From CAIXSC01 sp046349855 (GTDB lineage Bacteria; Planctomycetota; Planctomycetia; Pirellulales; Pirellulaceae), in contig JAXMBM010000008.1 of the NCBI GenBank assembly GCA_046349855.1, positions 62,001 to 126,000 of the forward strand: a stretch of 64,000 nucleotides of DNA, given 5' to 3'. The notes under the pieces are model-generated. The model had not been told where the DNA came from, made no database searches, and worked only from the letters and a program-made list of their open reading frames with translations. Of this stretch, positions 36,691 to 45,592 are shown piece by piece (the first letter of the stretch is position 1; each line of letters begins with the position of its first letter). Position numbers and translations under genes: made by a program.

Positions 36691-39600
36691 ATGTTGGATC
36701 AGTCACGCACAGACCGAGGGACGTCGGTGGCCCGCCACATCGGGACCCTGACGCTGCTGTTGGCCGCGCTGGTGAACTCGAGTCGAGCGACCGCGGCGCC
36801 GCCGGCCGGGGCCGCGGCCGCTCCACCCGCTCAGCCGCCGGCGAATGCCCCCGCGGCGCTCGATGGCCCTTTGCCTCCCGACCGAGCGGCGGAATCGTTT
36901 CACCTCGAACCGGGGCTCCGTTTGGAACTGGTGGCGGCCGAACCGCTGGTGGTGAGTCCGGTGGCGGTGACCTTCGATGCACGGGGTTATTGCTATGTGG
37001 TGGAGAATCGGGGTTACCCGACGGGACCGGGCGAGGGCCAGCCGCCCGCCGGCCGGATCGCGCGCCTGGAAGATACCGACGGCGACGGCCGGTTCGATCG
37101 GCGCACGGAGTTCGCCGGTGAGCTGACGTTTCCCAACGGGATCCTCCCCTGGAACGGCGGCTTTTTCGTCACCTGTGCCCCCGACATTCTGTGGCTGCAG
37201 GATACCGATGGCGATGGGCAGGCCGATCGGCGGGACGTGGTGCTTACCGGTTTCGCCACTTCCGGCAGTACTCAGCTGCGCGTCAGCCACCCGACGCTTT
37301 CCGCCGACGGCTGGATTTACGTCACCAGCGGCCTGACCGGCGGGAAGGTCACCAGTCCGCGGTTTCCCGATCAGCCGGCGGTCGAGACGCGACGTACCGA
37401 TCTGCGGTTTCGCCCCGCGGGCCAACCGTTCGAAGCGGCGGACGGCGGAGCTCAGTTCGGCATGACGCTGGACGACTTCGGACATCGGTTCATCTGCTAC
37501 AACCGCGTGCAGGTGCAGCATGTGGTGACGTCCTCCAGTTACTGGCGGCGGAATCCGCGATTGCCGTTCGCCGATACGGTGCACAACTGCCCGGCCGATC
37601 TTGCGCCGGAACCACTCCGCGGCCATGGCCAGGCCGCTCGATTGTTCCCTTTGAGTCGCAATGTGACCACGGCCGATTCTCACGCCGGCACGTTTACCGC
37701 GGCCTGCGGCGTGCTGGTGTGGCGCGGAGCCAACTTGCCGGACGCCTATCGGGGCGGAGTGCTTTCCTGCGATCCGACCGGCAACCTGGTTCACTTCGAT
37801 CGGCTTGAACCGGCCGGGGCCACGTTCTCCGCGCGGCGCGCACGGGAGGGAGAAGAATTCCTGGCCAGTACCGATAACTGGTTCCGTCCCGTCTTCCTGG
37901 CACCCGGTCCCGACGGAGCACTCTACATCTGCGACATGTATCGCAAGACGATCGAACACCCCGATTACCTGCCGGTCGAGATTCGCAAACATACCGATTT
38001 CAACAGCGGCAAGACGATGGGCCGGCTGTGGCGCGTGGTCCGCGCCGACGCCTCCGCCGCGGAACTCCAGGCCCTGCGCACCACGCCTCAGCCCGAACTG
38101 TCGGACGAGCAGTGCGTTCGCGCGCTGGCGAGTCCGGATGGCTGGCGGCGGGACGTGGCGCTGCGGCGGCTGCTCGAACGACCAGCACCGACGGCGGTCG
38201 AGCCGCTGCGGGCGCTGATTCGCGATCCGGCCAGTTCGCCCGAGGCCGCGGGCCTCGCGCTCCCCTGGCTGGAACTCCAACAGGCACTCGATGAGCCCAC
38301 CTTGGCAGCGGCCCTGCAGCACCGTTCGCCAGGCGTGCGCGAGCGGGCCGTCGTGATCGTCGAAGGCAGGCTGGCCACCCAGCCGCAATGGCTCGATCGG
38401 CTCCTGCCACTGGCCGATGACAGCGATCCGCGCGTGCGTTTCCAAACCGCTCTGACACTGGGCGGCAGCTCCGATCCGCGCGTTGTGCCCGCGCTCGCTC
38501 GTCTGGCCCTGCGCGACGGCGCCGATCGTTGGACCAGGGCGGCCGTCTTCAGTTCGGTGGCGGGGCGTGAACGGCCGTTGTTTGACGCACTGCTGGCCGC
38601 GGCCGGGACGTCGCGGGAATCCCCCGCTGCGGCCGCAGCGGATGCCAGCCCCCTCTGGAGCGAGCTGGGCCGACTGCTCGGCGCCAGCCTGCCGCCGGCC
38701 GAGGCGCCGGCGGTCATTGCCCAGATCGTACGACCGCTGGCCGCAACCTCGACGCCCGCGACGTGGGCCCGTTCGGCCGCGCTGCTCAGTGGTCTCGGCG
38801 AGGCGCTCCGCAGCCGCGGTGGAAGCGGAACCGGGGGTATCCTCGTGGCGACCTTGTCCCAGGATGCCAGCCTGCGCGAGTCGGTGGGACCTCAGTTGCT
38901 GGACGTCTATCGCCGCATGCTGGAAATCGCGGCCGACCCGCAGGCCACGGACGAACAGCGGCGCAGCGCGCTCGGATTGCTGGCCCATGCCGATTTCGCC
39001 ACGGTCGGCGCCGGGCTGCTGCCGCTGGTCGATCCGCAACAATCGATCACCGTGCAAGCGGGTGCCGTGCGGGCCCTGGGATTGATGCACGACGAACGGA
39101 TCGCCGCGACGCTGCTCGAGGCGGAGCGGTTCCGTGGCTACACGCCGCGGTTGCGGGAGGAGGTCGTCGGCGCCCTGCTGTCGGGTCCTCAACATCTGCC
39201 CGGGCTGCTCGCGGCGCTCGAAGCGGGAGCCGTACCGCCGAACGCCATCGATACGTTGCGCCGGCGGCAGTTGACCGAACATCGCGACCCGCAGATCAAG
39301 GCCCGAGCGGCCAAAGTGTTTGCCTCGGCCACGCCGCAGAACCGCGCCCAGGTCTACGACGACCTCAAGTCCGTGGTGACGTTGCCGCCGCACCCCGACA
39401 ACGGCCGACAGGTCTTCAAACGCGTCTGTGCCTCCTGCCACCGGCTGGATCGCGAGGGGACGCCCGTGGGACCGGATCTGTTTGGTATCCGCAATCAACC
39501 GAAGGAAGCCATCCTGCTGCACATCCTGATTCCCGAACAGGAGATTACTCAGGGATTCGCGGCGTACGTCGTGACGACCAACGACGGCCGAGTGCTCACC

Positions 39601-39807
39601 GGGCTGCTGGCGGCCGAAACTCCCACCAGCGTAACGCTCCGGCAGGCTCTGGGTAAGGAAGAGACCATCTTGCGAAGCGACGTGGAACGCATGGTCGCGA
39701 GTCCCCTGTCGTTGATGCCGCAGGAGTTGGAAAAGCAACTGACTCGCCAGGAGTTCGCCGACCTGCTGGCGTATCTCAAAGGAGAGAACGTCGCCGCCGG
39801 CGGCTGA
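36691..39807 (+). CDS. PVC-type membrane-bound dehydrogenase with CxxCH heme motif
   Basis: A 1038-residue exported protein. After the signal (HIGTLTLLLAALVNSSRATA), residues about 80-470 form a beta-propeller-like dehydrogenase domain (DTDGDGRFDRR, DTDGDGQADRRD repeated metal loops, FGMTLDDFGHRFICYN). HEAT-like repeats occupy about 500-850. A C-terminal cytochrome c domain carries CASCH (Cys913-Cys916-His917) in GRQVFKRVCASCHRLDREG. This is a typical planctomycete membrane-bound dehydrogenase, probably linked to sugar or alcohol oxidation in the periplasm. A GAGAGAGGTGG site precedes the ATG at 36691; an in-frame codon at 36544 is less plausible. Confidence 0.9.
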   Translation: MLDQSRTDRGTSVARHIGTLTLLLAALVNSSRATAAPPAGAAAAPPAQPPANAPAALDGPLPPDRAAESFHLEPGLRLELVAAEPLVVSPVAVTFDARGYCYVVENRGYPTGPGEGQPPAGRIARLEDTDGDGRFDRRTEFAGELTFPNGILPWNGGFFVTCAPDILWLQDTDGDGQADRRDVVLTGFATSGSTQLRVSHPTLSADGWIYVTSGLTGGKVTSPRFPDQPAVETRRTDLRFRPAGQPFEAADGGAQFGMTLDDFGHRFICYNRVQVQHVVTSSSYWRRNPRLPFADTVHNCPADLAPEPLRGHGQAARLFPLSRNVTTADSHAGTFTAACGVLVWRGANLPDAYRGGVLSCDPTGNLVHFDRLEPAGATFSARRAREGEEFLASTDNWFRPVFLAPGPDGALYICDMYRKTIEHPDYLPVEIRKHTDFNSGKTMGRLWRVVRADASAAELQALRTTPQPELSDEQCVRALASPDGWRRDVALRRLLERPAPTAVEPLRALIRDPASSPEAAGLALPWLELQQALDEPTLAAALQHRSPGVRERAVVIVEGRLATQPQWLDRLLPLADDSDPRVRFQTALTLGGSSDPRVVPALARLALRDGADRWTRAAVFSSVAGRERPLFDALLAAAGTSRESPAAAAADASPLWSELGRLLGASLPPAEAPAVIAQIVRPLAATSTPATWARSAALLSGLGEALRSRGGSGTGGILVATLSQDASLRESVGPQLLDVYRRMLEIAADPQATDEQRRSALGLLAHADFATVGAGLLPLVDPQQSITVQAGAVRALGLMHDERIAATLLEAERFRGYTPRLREEVVGALLSGPQHLPGLLAALEAGAVPPNAIDTLRRRQLTEHRDPQIKARAAKVFASATPQNRAQVYDDLKSVVTLPPHPDNGRQVFKRVCASCHRLDREGTPVGPDLFGIRNQPKEAILLHILIPEQEITQGFAAYVVTTNDGRVLTGLLAAETPTSVTLRQALGKEETILRSDVERMVASPLSLMPQELEKQLTRQEFADLLAYLKGENVAAGG

Positions 39808-39912
39808 AACACGGACGCATCTTGGCGGGTATCAGGCAGTGCTCGCGACCCGTGCGGGGGGCTCGATGGCCACTCGCCGACCGGCGTTGCAGGACACTGA
39901 TGGAGCTGCAGG

Positions 39913-42720
39913 ATGACATCCAGGACGTGGTCCGTCGTTGTGGGGATGCTGCTGTTGGCCGCGCGGCAGGGGACGGGAGCGGAGGATCCTTCCGTCTACT
40001 TTTCCGTGCCGGTTGCCGAGTGGGAAATCACGGCCGGAGAACGGCCGGTGGAGCCAGCGGCGGACGATCAGGTCATGCTGTGGCGGTGCCTGCATCGGCC
40101 GCCGCGCATCGTGCTGGACGGCCCCGGTGACGCCTATGTCGCGCTCGTGGATGCCGACAACCGGCAGGTGAAGTTGCAACCCGTCCCGGGTGGCCGGTGG
40201 CGGCTGCTGGCGGCCGTTCCCCAGCGCGGCGACGTCCAGGGAACGGGTTATTGGCCGCAGCCGGATGGCACGTCGCGGCGTTTTCGTTTTCGCCTGCCCG
40301 CAGCGGCCAGTGATTCGAAAGCGCGTAGCGTCGTGCTCCAGGCCCGGTCGGCGCACTATGAACGGCTCTGGCAACGCAATCTGCCCGGGAGCGCCTGGTT
40401 CCGTCACCAACTTGTCGCGGCGCAACGCGAACTGGGGCAAGCCGACGTACGAGCATCGTCGCCGCGCGCGTCGGGATGGGCGTCCGCCGACCGCACGCTC
40501 GATTTTCTCTCGGGCGCGCAAGCCGTACACGAAAACCTGCAACTCGACACGCAGCTCGGGTTGCCACTCCACGCGCCTGAGCCGACCGAGTTGATCGACA
40601 TCGCTCAGCTTCGGGGAATTGATGTCCGCGAGGTGGACTGGGCGAGCATGCGGTATGAGCGCGATGCGCCGCGAGATGTGCTGGCGAGCTTCGTACCCGC
40701 GGACCAGCACGCCGTGTTTTTTCCCTCGTTCGCGGCTCTCTCGGCCACCTTCGCGGCGCTGGACGAACCGTCCGCACCGCTGTTGAGGATGCTGCCGAGT
40801 GGCGGAGCGGAACGCCAGATCCGGGCGCGGTACGAACGACAATTGGGAGTATCGCTGTCGATCGCGGCCCGGTTACTCGGCCCGACGCTCGTCGAGAGCG
40901 TAGCCATCACCGGCGGGGATCCGTACTTCGTCAGCGGAACCGACCTTGCCGTACTGCTGGAATCGAAAACGCCTGCCGCGCTCCAGCAGGCGATCCTCGC
41001 GCAATTGGCCCTGCTCACTCACGGTGGCGCCCCGGTGCCGGCGATCCGCGGGGAGCGAAACGGGGTAGCGTACACGGGCCGAGTCTCCAGCGATCGTCGC
41101 GTTTCATCCTACGTCACTCAACTCGAACGCTGTGTCGTGGTCACCAACTCGCTGGCCCAGCTGCAGCGGATCATCGACGTATCCCAGGGGAAATCCACGC
41201 CGTTGTCGGACCTGCCGGAGTATGCCTTTTTTCGGGATCGTTACCGGCGCGGTGCGGACGACGAAGCGGCGCTGCTGATCATTTCCGATCCGACCATTCG
41301 CCGCTGGTGCGGACCGCGCTGGCGCGTGGCGACGGGACGCCGGCTGCGGGCAGCAGCGTGGCTGGCCGAATGCCAGGCGCAGCGGCTGGACGATTTTGTC
41401 GCGGGGCGCGTCGCCGACGGTCCGTGGACCGGCGAGGTGCCGGCGGATGTGGGGCCGATTTCCGTGGAGCACGGGCGGCTGCGGTCGGCCCGCTATGGGG
41501 AAACCGATCTCCAGACACCCATCCAGGAACTCGAACTGCCGCAGGTCACGGCCGCCGAGGCGGCCGCTTATGGCGCGTGGCGCGACGGCTACCAACAGTA
41601 CTGGCGGCGCTTTTTTGATCCGATCGCCGTGCGGCTCGCCCTGCGTCCCCGGGAACTATCATTCGACCTGACGGTATTTCCTTTGATCGATCAGTCGCTG
41701 TACTTGCCGCTGGTCGAACTGTCACGCGGTGCGGTGCTGAATGCGCGCTCCGGCGAGCCCCATGCGGGAACGCTGCTGCACCTGGCGCTGGCGATCCAGC
41801 CCGACGCGGACAGCAGCATGGTGAAGTTCATCCGGATGGTGCTGCAGACGAACAGCGAGCATGATCCGCGCCGCTGGCTGGGGAAGTCGGCCGCGCTGTA
41901 TGTCGAAGAAGACCCGCTCTGGCAGGAACTCGCCGCGCTGCCGGAGGAGCAGGCGCTGGAGGCGTTGCAACGCGCGTCGTGGCCTGTCGCCCTGCGTCTG
42001 GAGATCACGGACCAGGCCCGTTTCGCGGGAGTCCGCGAGCGGATGCAGGAACTGGTGATGGCGTACACGGGGGGCCGCTGGGAAACCGCCGAATACCGCG
42101 GGGTCACCTACCATCGCTACGGGCCCGCGGAACAGCGGGTCAACGGTGCCCCGATCTTCCCCTGGAAACTCTACTCGCTGGCGCACGCGGACCAGTGGCT
42201 GATCTCGACGAATGAGCCGCTGCTCAAGCGGGCCATCGATCGCGCGCTCGATCGGCCGCCGCCGGGCCAGGCCGAGACACCGCCAGCTCCCGCGAGTGCT
42301 CCCGCACCGACCGCGCCGCGCCGCTGGCTGGGGGATCAGCTGGCGTTCGAGCTGCAAGGTTCCGACGCTCCGTCCGTGATCGGACTCGCCGGTGTCGGCT
42401 ACTCGCTCCGCATGCGGGAAGCGTCCTGGGAGAATCTGCCCATTTTGAACGAGTGGCGGCAACGGTATCCGACCGAGGATCCCGCTGCGCTGCACGCGCG
42501 TCTCTGGGGCACGCCACTCGCCTGTCCCGGCGGGCAGGGATATCGGTGGAATGCCGAGTTGCAATCGTTCGAGTCGGTGGCCTTCGGGCACCCCGAGCAG
42601 CCGCGGCTGACACGGGTGACGCCACCGTTGCTGCGCGACCTCGAGCGATTGGGGCTGGGAATCACCTGCGAAAATCAGGGAATCCGCGCCCGCGGTACCT
42701 GGCAACGCCGCGGTCCGTAA
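39913..42720 (+). CDS. Large exported hypothetical protein (DUF3352-like)
   Basis: A 935-residue exported protein with a signal peptide (SVVVGMLLLAARQGTGA). Segments such as SVAITGGDPYFVSGTDLAVLLESKTPAALQ, SYVTQLERCVVVTNSLAQLQRIIDV and LYSLAHADQWLISTNEPLLKRAID are reminiscent of DUF3352 exported proteins of Planctomycetota; this is a weak resemblance and the function is unknown. It follows the CxxCH dehydrogenase gene after 105 bp on the same strand, so the two may be co-expressed. Residues about 790-825 are Pro/Ala-rich. Confidence 0.72.
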   Translation: MTSRTWSVVVGMLLLAARQGTGAEDPSVYFSVPVAEWEITAGERPVEPAADDQVMLWRCLHRPPRIVLDGPGDAYVALVDADNRQVKLQPVPGGRWRLLAAVPQRGDVQGTGYWPQPDGTSRRFRFRLPAAASDSKARSVVLQARSAHYERLWQRNLPGSAWFRHQLVAAQRELGQADVRASSPRASGWASADRTLDFLSGAQAVHENLQLDTQLGLPLHAPEPTELIDIAQLRGIDVREVDWASMRYERDAPRDVLASFVPADQHAVFFPSFAALSATFAALDEPSAPLLRMLPSGGAERQIRARYERQLGVSLSIAARLLGPTLVESVAITGGDPYFVSGTDLAVLLESKTPAALQQAILAQLALLTHGGAPVPAIRGERNGVAYTGRVSSDRRVSSYVTQLERCVVVTNSLAQLQRIIDVSQGKSTPLSDLPEYAFFRDRYRRGADDEAALLIISDPTIRRWCGPRWRVATGRRLRAAAWLAECQAQRLDDFVAGRVADGPWTGEVPADVGPISVEHGRLRSARYGETDLQTPIQELELPQVTAAEAAAYGAWRDGYQQYWRRFFDPIAVRLALRPRELSFDLTVFPLIDQSLYLPLVELSRGAVLNARSGEPHAGTLLHLALAIQPDADSSMVKFIRMVLQTNSEHDPRRWLGKSAALYVEEDPLWQELAALPEEQALEALQRASWPVALRLEITDQARFAGVRERMQELVMAYTGGRWETAEYRGVTYHRYGPAEQRVNGAPIFPWKLYSLAHADQWLISTNEPLLKRAIDRALDRPPPGQAETPPAPASAPAPTAPRRWLGDQLAFELQGSDAPSVIGLAGVGYSLRMREASWENLPILNEWRQRYPTEDPAALHARLWGTPLACPGGQGYRWNAELQSFESVAFGHPEQPRLTRVTPPLLRDLERLGLGITCENQGIRARGTWQRRGP

Positions 42721-42792
42721 CCGAACCGGGACACCGAATCGCGGCAACAAGGCGAACCGGGGCACCGATCAGCGCCCCGAACGGCGCCCCGA

Positions 42793-44085
42793 TCAGCGTG
42801 TCTCGTTCCAGTAGATCTTGACGTTGTGCGTCTGGCGGCCCACCGCCACGATATCGGCGCGGCCATCACCGTTGAGATCGGCGGCCGCGAGGTCTTCGAT
42901 GGCCACGCTTCCCGGATCAACGACCTGCCGCTTCCAGGAGGTTCCGCTCTCGTTTTCGGGATCATAGATCCGCAGGCCCCGGCGGTCGGTGGGGCTGGCG
43001 TCGTCGCGCACGCCGATCACCAATTCCTCGGCGGGGTCCTGGTCCAAGTTGACGCACCAGACCGCGTGCCCCCACAGGAGCTTGTCGTCGAGCACCTGGC
43101 GTTGCCAGAGCCAGTCGCCGTCTGCCGGACGAGCGTCGGCGGGACGCGTGTAGACGACGACCTGACTGCCATGCCACGGTTCGATCGTGGCGATATAGTC
43201 GCTGCTGGCCAGCCGCCCGCGCTTGATCTCACTGGCCCCGCGATTGGGCATGGTCTGCTGATTCCCCGTACCGATCCGGGTGCGGTGCCAGGAACCTTCG
43301 CCTCGGCGTTCCAGCAGGTGGACCCCTTCGAAGCTCACCACGAGCAGTTCCAGCTGCCCGTCGCCATCCAGGTCGGTAGGGTGGATGTTGTGCGACACGT
43401 GGAGTTCATCGTTGATGACCGTCGGCACCCAGGGCCCGGCGACCGGGTCGGCCGGGATCTTGTACGACAGCAGCCGCACTCCCCGTTCCTGAAAATGAGG
43501 TCGCATGGTGCCGCGACCCATGAGCGGCGAGACGATCAGTTCCGGGCGTCGATCGTTGTCCAGGTCGGCAAACTGCATGCGGTGCACCGTTGGTTCCTCG
43601 CCGATCGGATGGACGCTCCACGCCGCCCCAGGCTGCGCTCCGCGGCGGATCCATTGGATCGTGCCGCCGCTCATCGTGTCGAACGGTCGCCAGTCCGCTC
43701 CCACGGCAAAGTCCAACTGCCCGTCCCCATCGATGTCGTGGGCCGCGAAGCAGACGTTGTCCTTCTTCGTCTGACCCGGACCAATCATCAGGTGCTCGTT
43801 CCAATTCGGATTCTCCAGCCACAGCAGACGCTCGGAATCGACAATGACGATGTCGAGTCGCTGGTCGGCGTTCATGTCGAGCAGCCGCACGGCGTAGCCC
43901 ACCGTGAGCCGCGTCGCCAGCTCCTGTTCGCGCAGCGCCAGTTCGCCGGCCGAGACCGCGGGACACGACAGCAGCCCACAGCCACCGACCAGCACCAGCA
44001 GCCAGCGGCCGAGCGTGGCGAGGGGCAACGTGGCGGCGAGCAGGAGGGACGCGGGCCGATGCGGGGTCGCGGATGACGGGGACAT
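42793..44085 (-). CDS. FG-GAP/VCBS repeat protein
   Basis: A 430-residue exported protein. The signal (ATLPLATLGRWLLVLVGGCG) starts at the ATG at 44085 with GGAGA upstream. It then has repeated Asp-rich calcium-type loops: DMNADQRLDIVIVD, DIDGDGQLDFAV, DLDNDRRPELIV, DLDGDGQLELLVV and DLNGDGRADIVAVG. These make FG-GAP/VCBS-type beta-propeller blades. It is the last gene of a leftward operon (23-bp gap after DUF1501), next to cytochrome and DUF1501 partners, so it may be a substrate- or surface-binding subunit. Confidence 0.88.
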   Translation of the reverse strand: MSPSSATPHRPASLLLAATLPLATLGRWLLVLVGGCGLLSCPAVSAGELALREQELATRLTVGYAVRLLDMNADQRLDIVIVDSERLLWLENPNWNEHLMIGPGQTKKDNVCFAAHDIDGDGQLDFAVGADWRPFDTMSGGTIQWIRRGAQPGAAWSVHPIGEEPTVHRMQFADLDNDRRPELIVSPLMGRGTMRPHFQERGVRLLSYKIPADPVAGPWVPTVINDELHVSHNIHPTDLDGDGQLELLVVSFEGVHLLERRGEGSWHRTRIGTGNQQTMPNRGASEIKRGRLASSDYIATIEPWHGSQVVVYTRPADARPADGDWLWQRQVLDDKLLWGHAVWCVNLDQDPAEELVIGVRDDASPTDRRGLRIYDPENESGTSWKRQVVDPGSVAIEDLAAADLNGDGRADIVAVGRQTHNVKIYWNETR

Positions 44086-44108
44086 CGCGTGTTCTCCGGG
44101 GAGGTGGG

Positions 44109-45581
44109 TCAGGCGAGCACACCGCGAACCAACTCGCCGTGGATATCGGTGAGGCGGAAGTCGCGGCCCTGAAAGCGATAGGTCAGCCGGGTGTGGTCGA
44201 TGCCCAGCAGGTGGAGGAGGGTGGCGTTCAGATCGTGCACGTGAACCGGATCGCGCACGATGTTGTAACAGTAGTCGTCGGTCTCGCCGTAGGTCGTCCC
44301 GGCCTGGATGCCGGCACCGGCCAGCAGCATGGTGAAGCACCGCGGGTGATGATCGCGGCCATAGTTATCGGCGGTCAGTGTTCCCTGGGAATAGATGGTG
44401 CGACCGAATTCACCTCCCCAGACGATCAGCGTGTCCTGGAGCAACCCGCGCTGCTGCAGGTCGTGCAGCAGGGCTCCGGTCGCCTGATCGGTGTCGCGGC
44501 ACTGGCCGCGGATGGCCTGAGGCAGATTGCCGTGATGATCCCAGCCCATGTGGAACAGCTGGACGAAGCGCACGTCGCGTTCGGCCAGCCGCCGCGCCAG
44601 CAGGCAGTTCGCCGCATAACTCCCGGGACGCTTGACGTCGGGGCCGTACTGGTCCAGGACGTGCTGCGGCTCGCTCGAGAGATCCAGCAGTTCCGGGACG
44701 CTGGCCTGCATGCGAAACGCCATCTCGTACTGACTGATCCGCGTCTGGATTTCGGGATCACCCAGCTGCTGAAAGTGCTGTTGGTTGAGGGCCGCGAGTC
44801 GATCGAGGGTCGAGCGGCGCAGATCCCGATCCACTCCCGGCGGATTCGACAGGTAGAGGACCGCGTCGCCTCGATTGCGGAACTTGACCCCCTGGTGTTT
44901 CGACGGCAGGAAGCCCGCACCCCACAGCCGGTCGTACAGCGGCTGATCGTCGGGACGGCCGCTGCCGAAGGAGGTGAGGACCACGTACGACGGCAGGTCC
45001 CGATTGACGCTGCCCAGGCCATAGCCGACCCACGCGCCGATGCTGGGGCGACCGGCCAGCTGAGCACCCGTCTGCGCGAAGGTGATCGCCGGGTCGTGAT
45101 TGATGGCCTCGGTATTCACCGTGCGTATCATGCAGAACTGATCGGCCCACTTCGCCATGTGCGGGACCAGCTCGCTGAACCACATGCCCGACTGGCCGTG
45201 CTGGGCGAACTTGAAGATCGACGGCGCCACCGGGAACTTGGCCTGACCCGAAGTCATCGTCGTCAGCCGCTGGCCTCGGCGGATCGAGTCCGGCAGATCC
45301 TCGCCGCGGCGCTTTTCCAGCGTGGGCTTGGGATCGAACAGATCCATCTGCGACGGTGCACCCGACTGGTAGAGATAGATGATCCGCTTGGCCCGCGGTG
45401 GATGGTGCGGCAACCCGGGCAATCCGAGTGTCTCGGCCGCGGGGTCGCGGCCCGCCGCGGCCTCGGCGCCGTTGGCCGCTTCACCCAACAACGTGCCCAG
45501 CGCGGCCAGTCCGACCGCCGCCGATCCACTCGCCAGGAACGCTCGCCGACGGGCCAGGAGTTGCCAATCTGAGAGGTGCAT
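44109..45581 (-). CDS. DUF1501 protein paired with the PSCyt1/DUF1549 gene
   Basis: A 490-residue DUF1501 protein. The ATG at 45581 has AAGGA 8 bases upstream; a Tat-type leader follows (ARRRAFLASGSAAVGLAALG). Family motifs include YLYQSGAPSQMDLFDPKP, FHMGWDHHGNLP and VWGGEFGRT. It comes 11 bp after the DUF1549/DUF1553 gene and 23 bp before the VCBS gene, the standard planctomycete arrangement. The role of DUF1501 is not established; the pair is often associated with degradation of complex substrates. Confidence 0.9.
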   Translation of the reverse strand: MHLSDWQLLARRRAFLASGSAAVGLAALGTLLGEAANGAEAAAGRDPAAETLGLPGLPHHPPRAKRIIYLYQSGAPSQMDLFDPKPTLEKRRGEDLPDSIRRGQRLTTMTSGQAKFPVAPSIFKFAQHGQSGMWFSELVPHMAKWADQFCMIRTVNTEAINHDPAITFAQTGAQLAGRPSIGAWVGYGLGSVNRDLPSYVVLTSFGSGRPDDQPLYDRLWGAGFLPSKHQGVKFRNRGDAVLYLSNPPGVDRDLRRSTLDRLAALNQQHFQQLGDPEIQTRISQYEMAFRMQASVPELLDLSSEPQHVLDQYGPDVKRPGSYAANCLLARRLAERDVRFVQLFHMGWDHHGNLPQAIRGQCRDTDQATGALLHDLQQRGLLQDTLIVWGGEFGRTIYSQGTLTADNYGRDHHPRCFTMLLAGAGIQAGTTYGETDDYCYNIVRDPVHVHDLNATLLHLLGIDHTRLTYRFQGRDFRLTDIHGELVRGVLA

Positions 45582-45592
45582 CTGCCAGTCCT

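Noticed and set aside
36544..39807. Earlier start at 36544 for the CxxCH dehydrogenase
   Set aside because: The added residues are encoded by the tandem repeat and the signal peptide fits the ATG at 36691.
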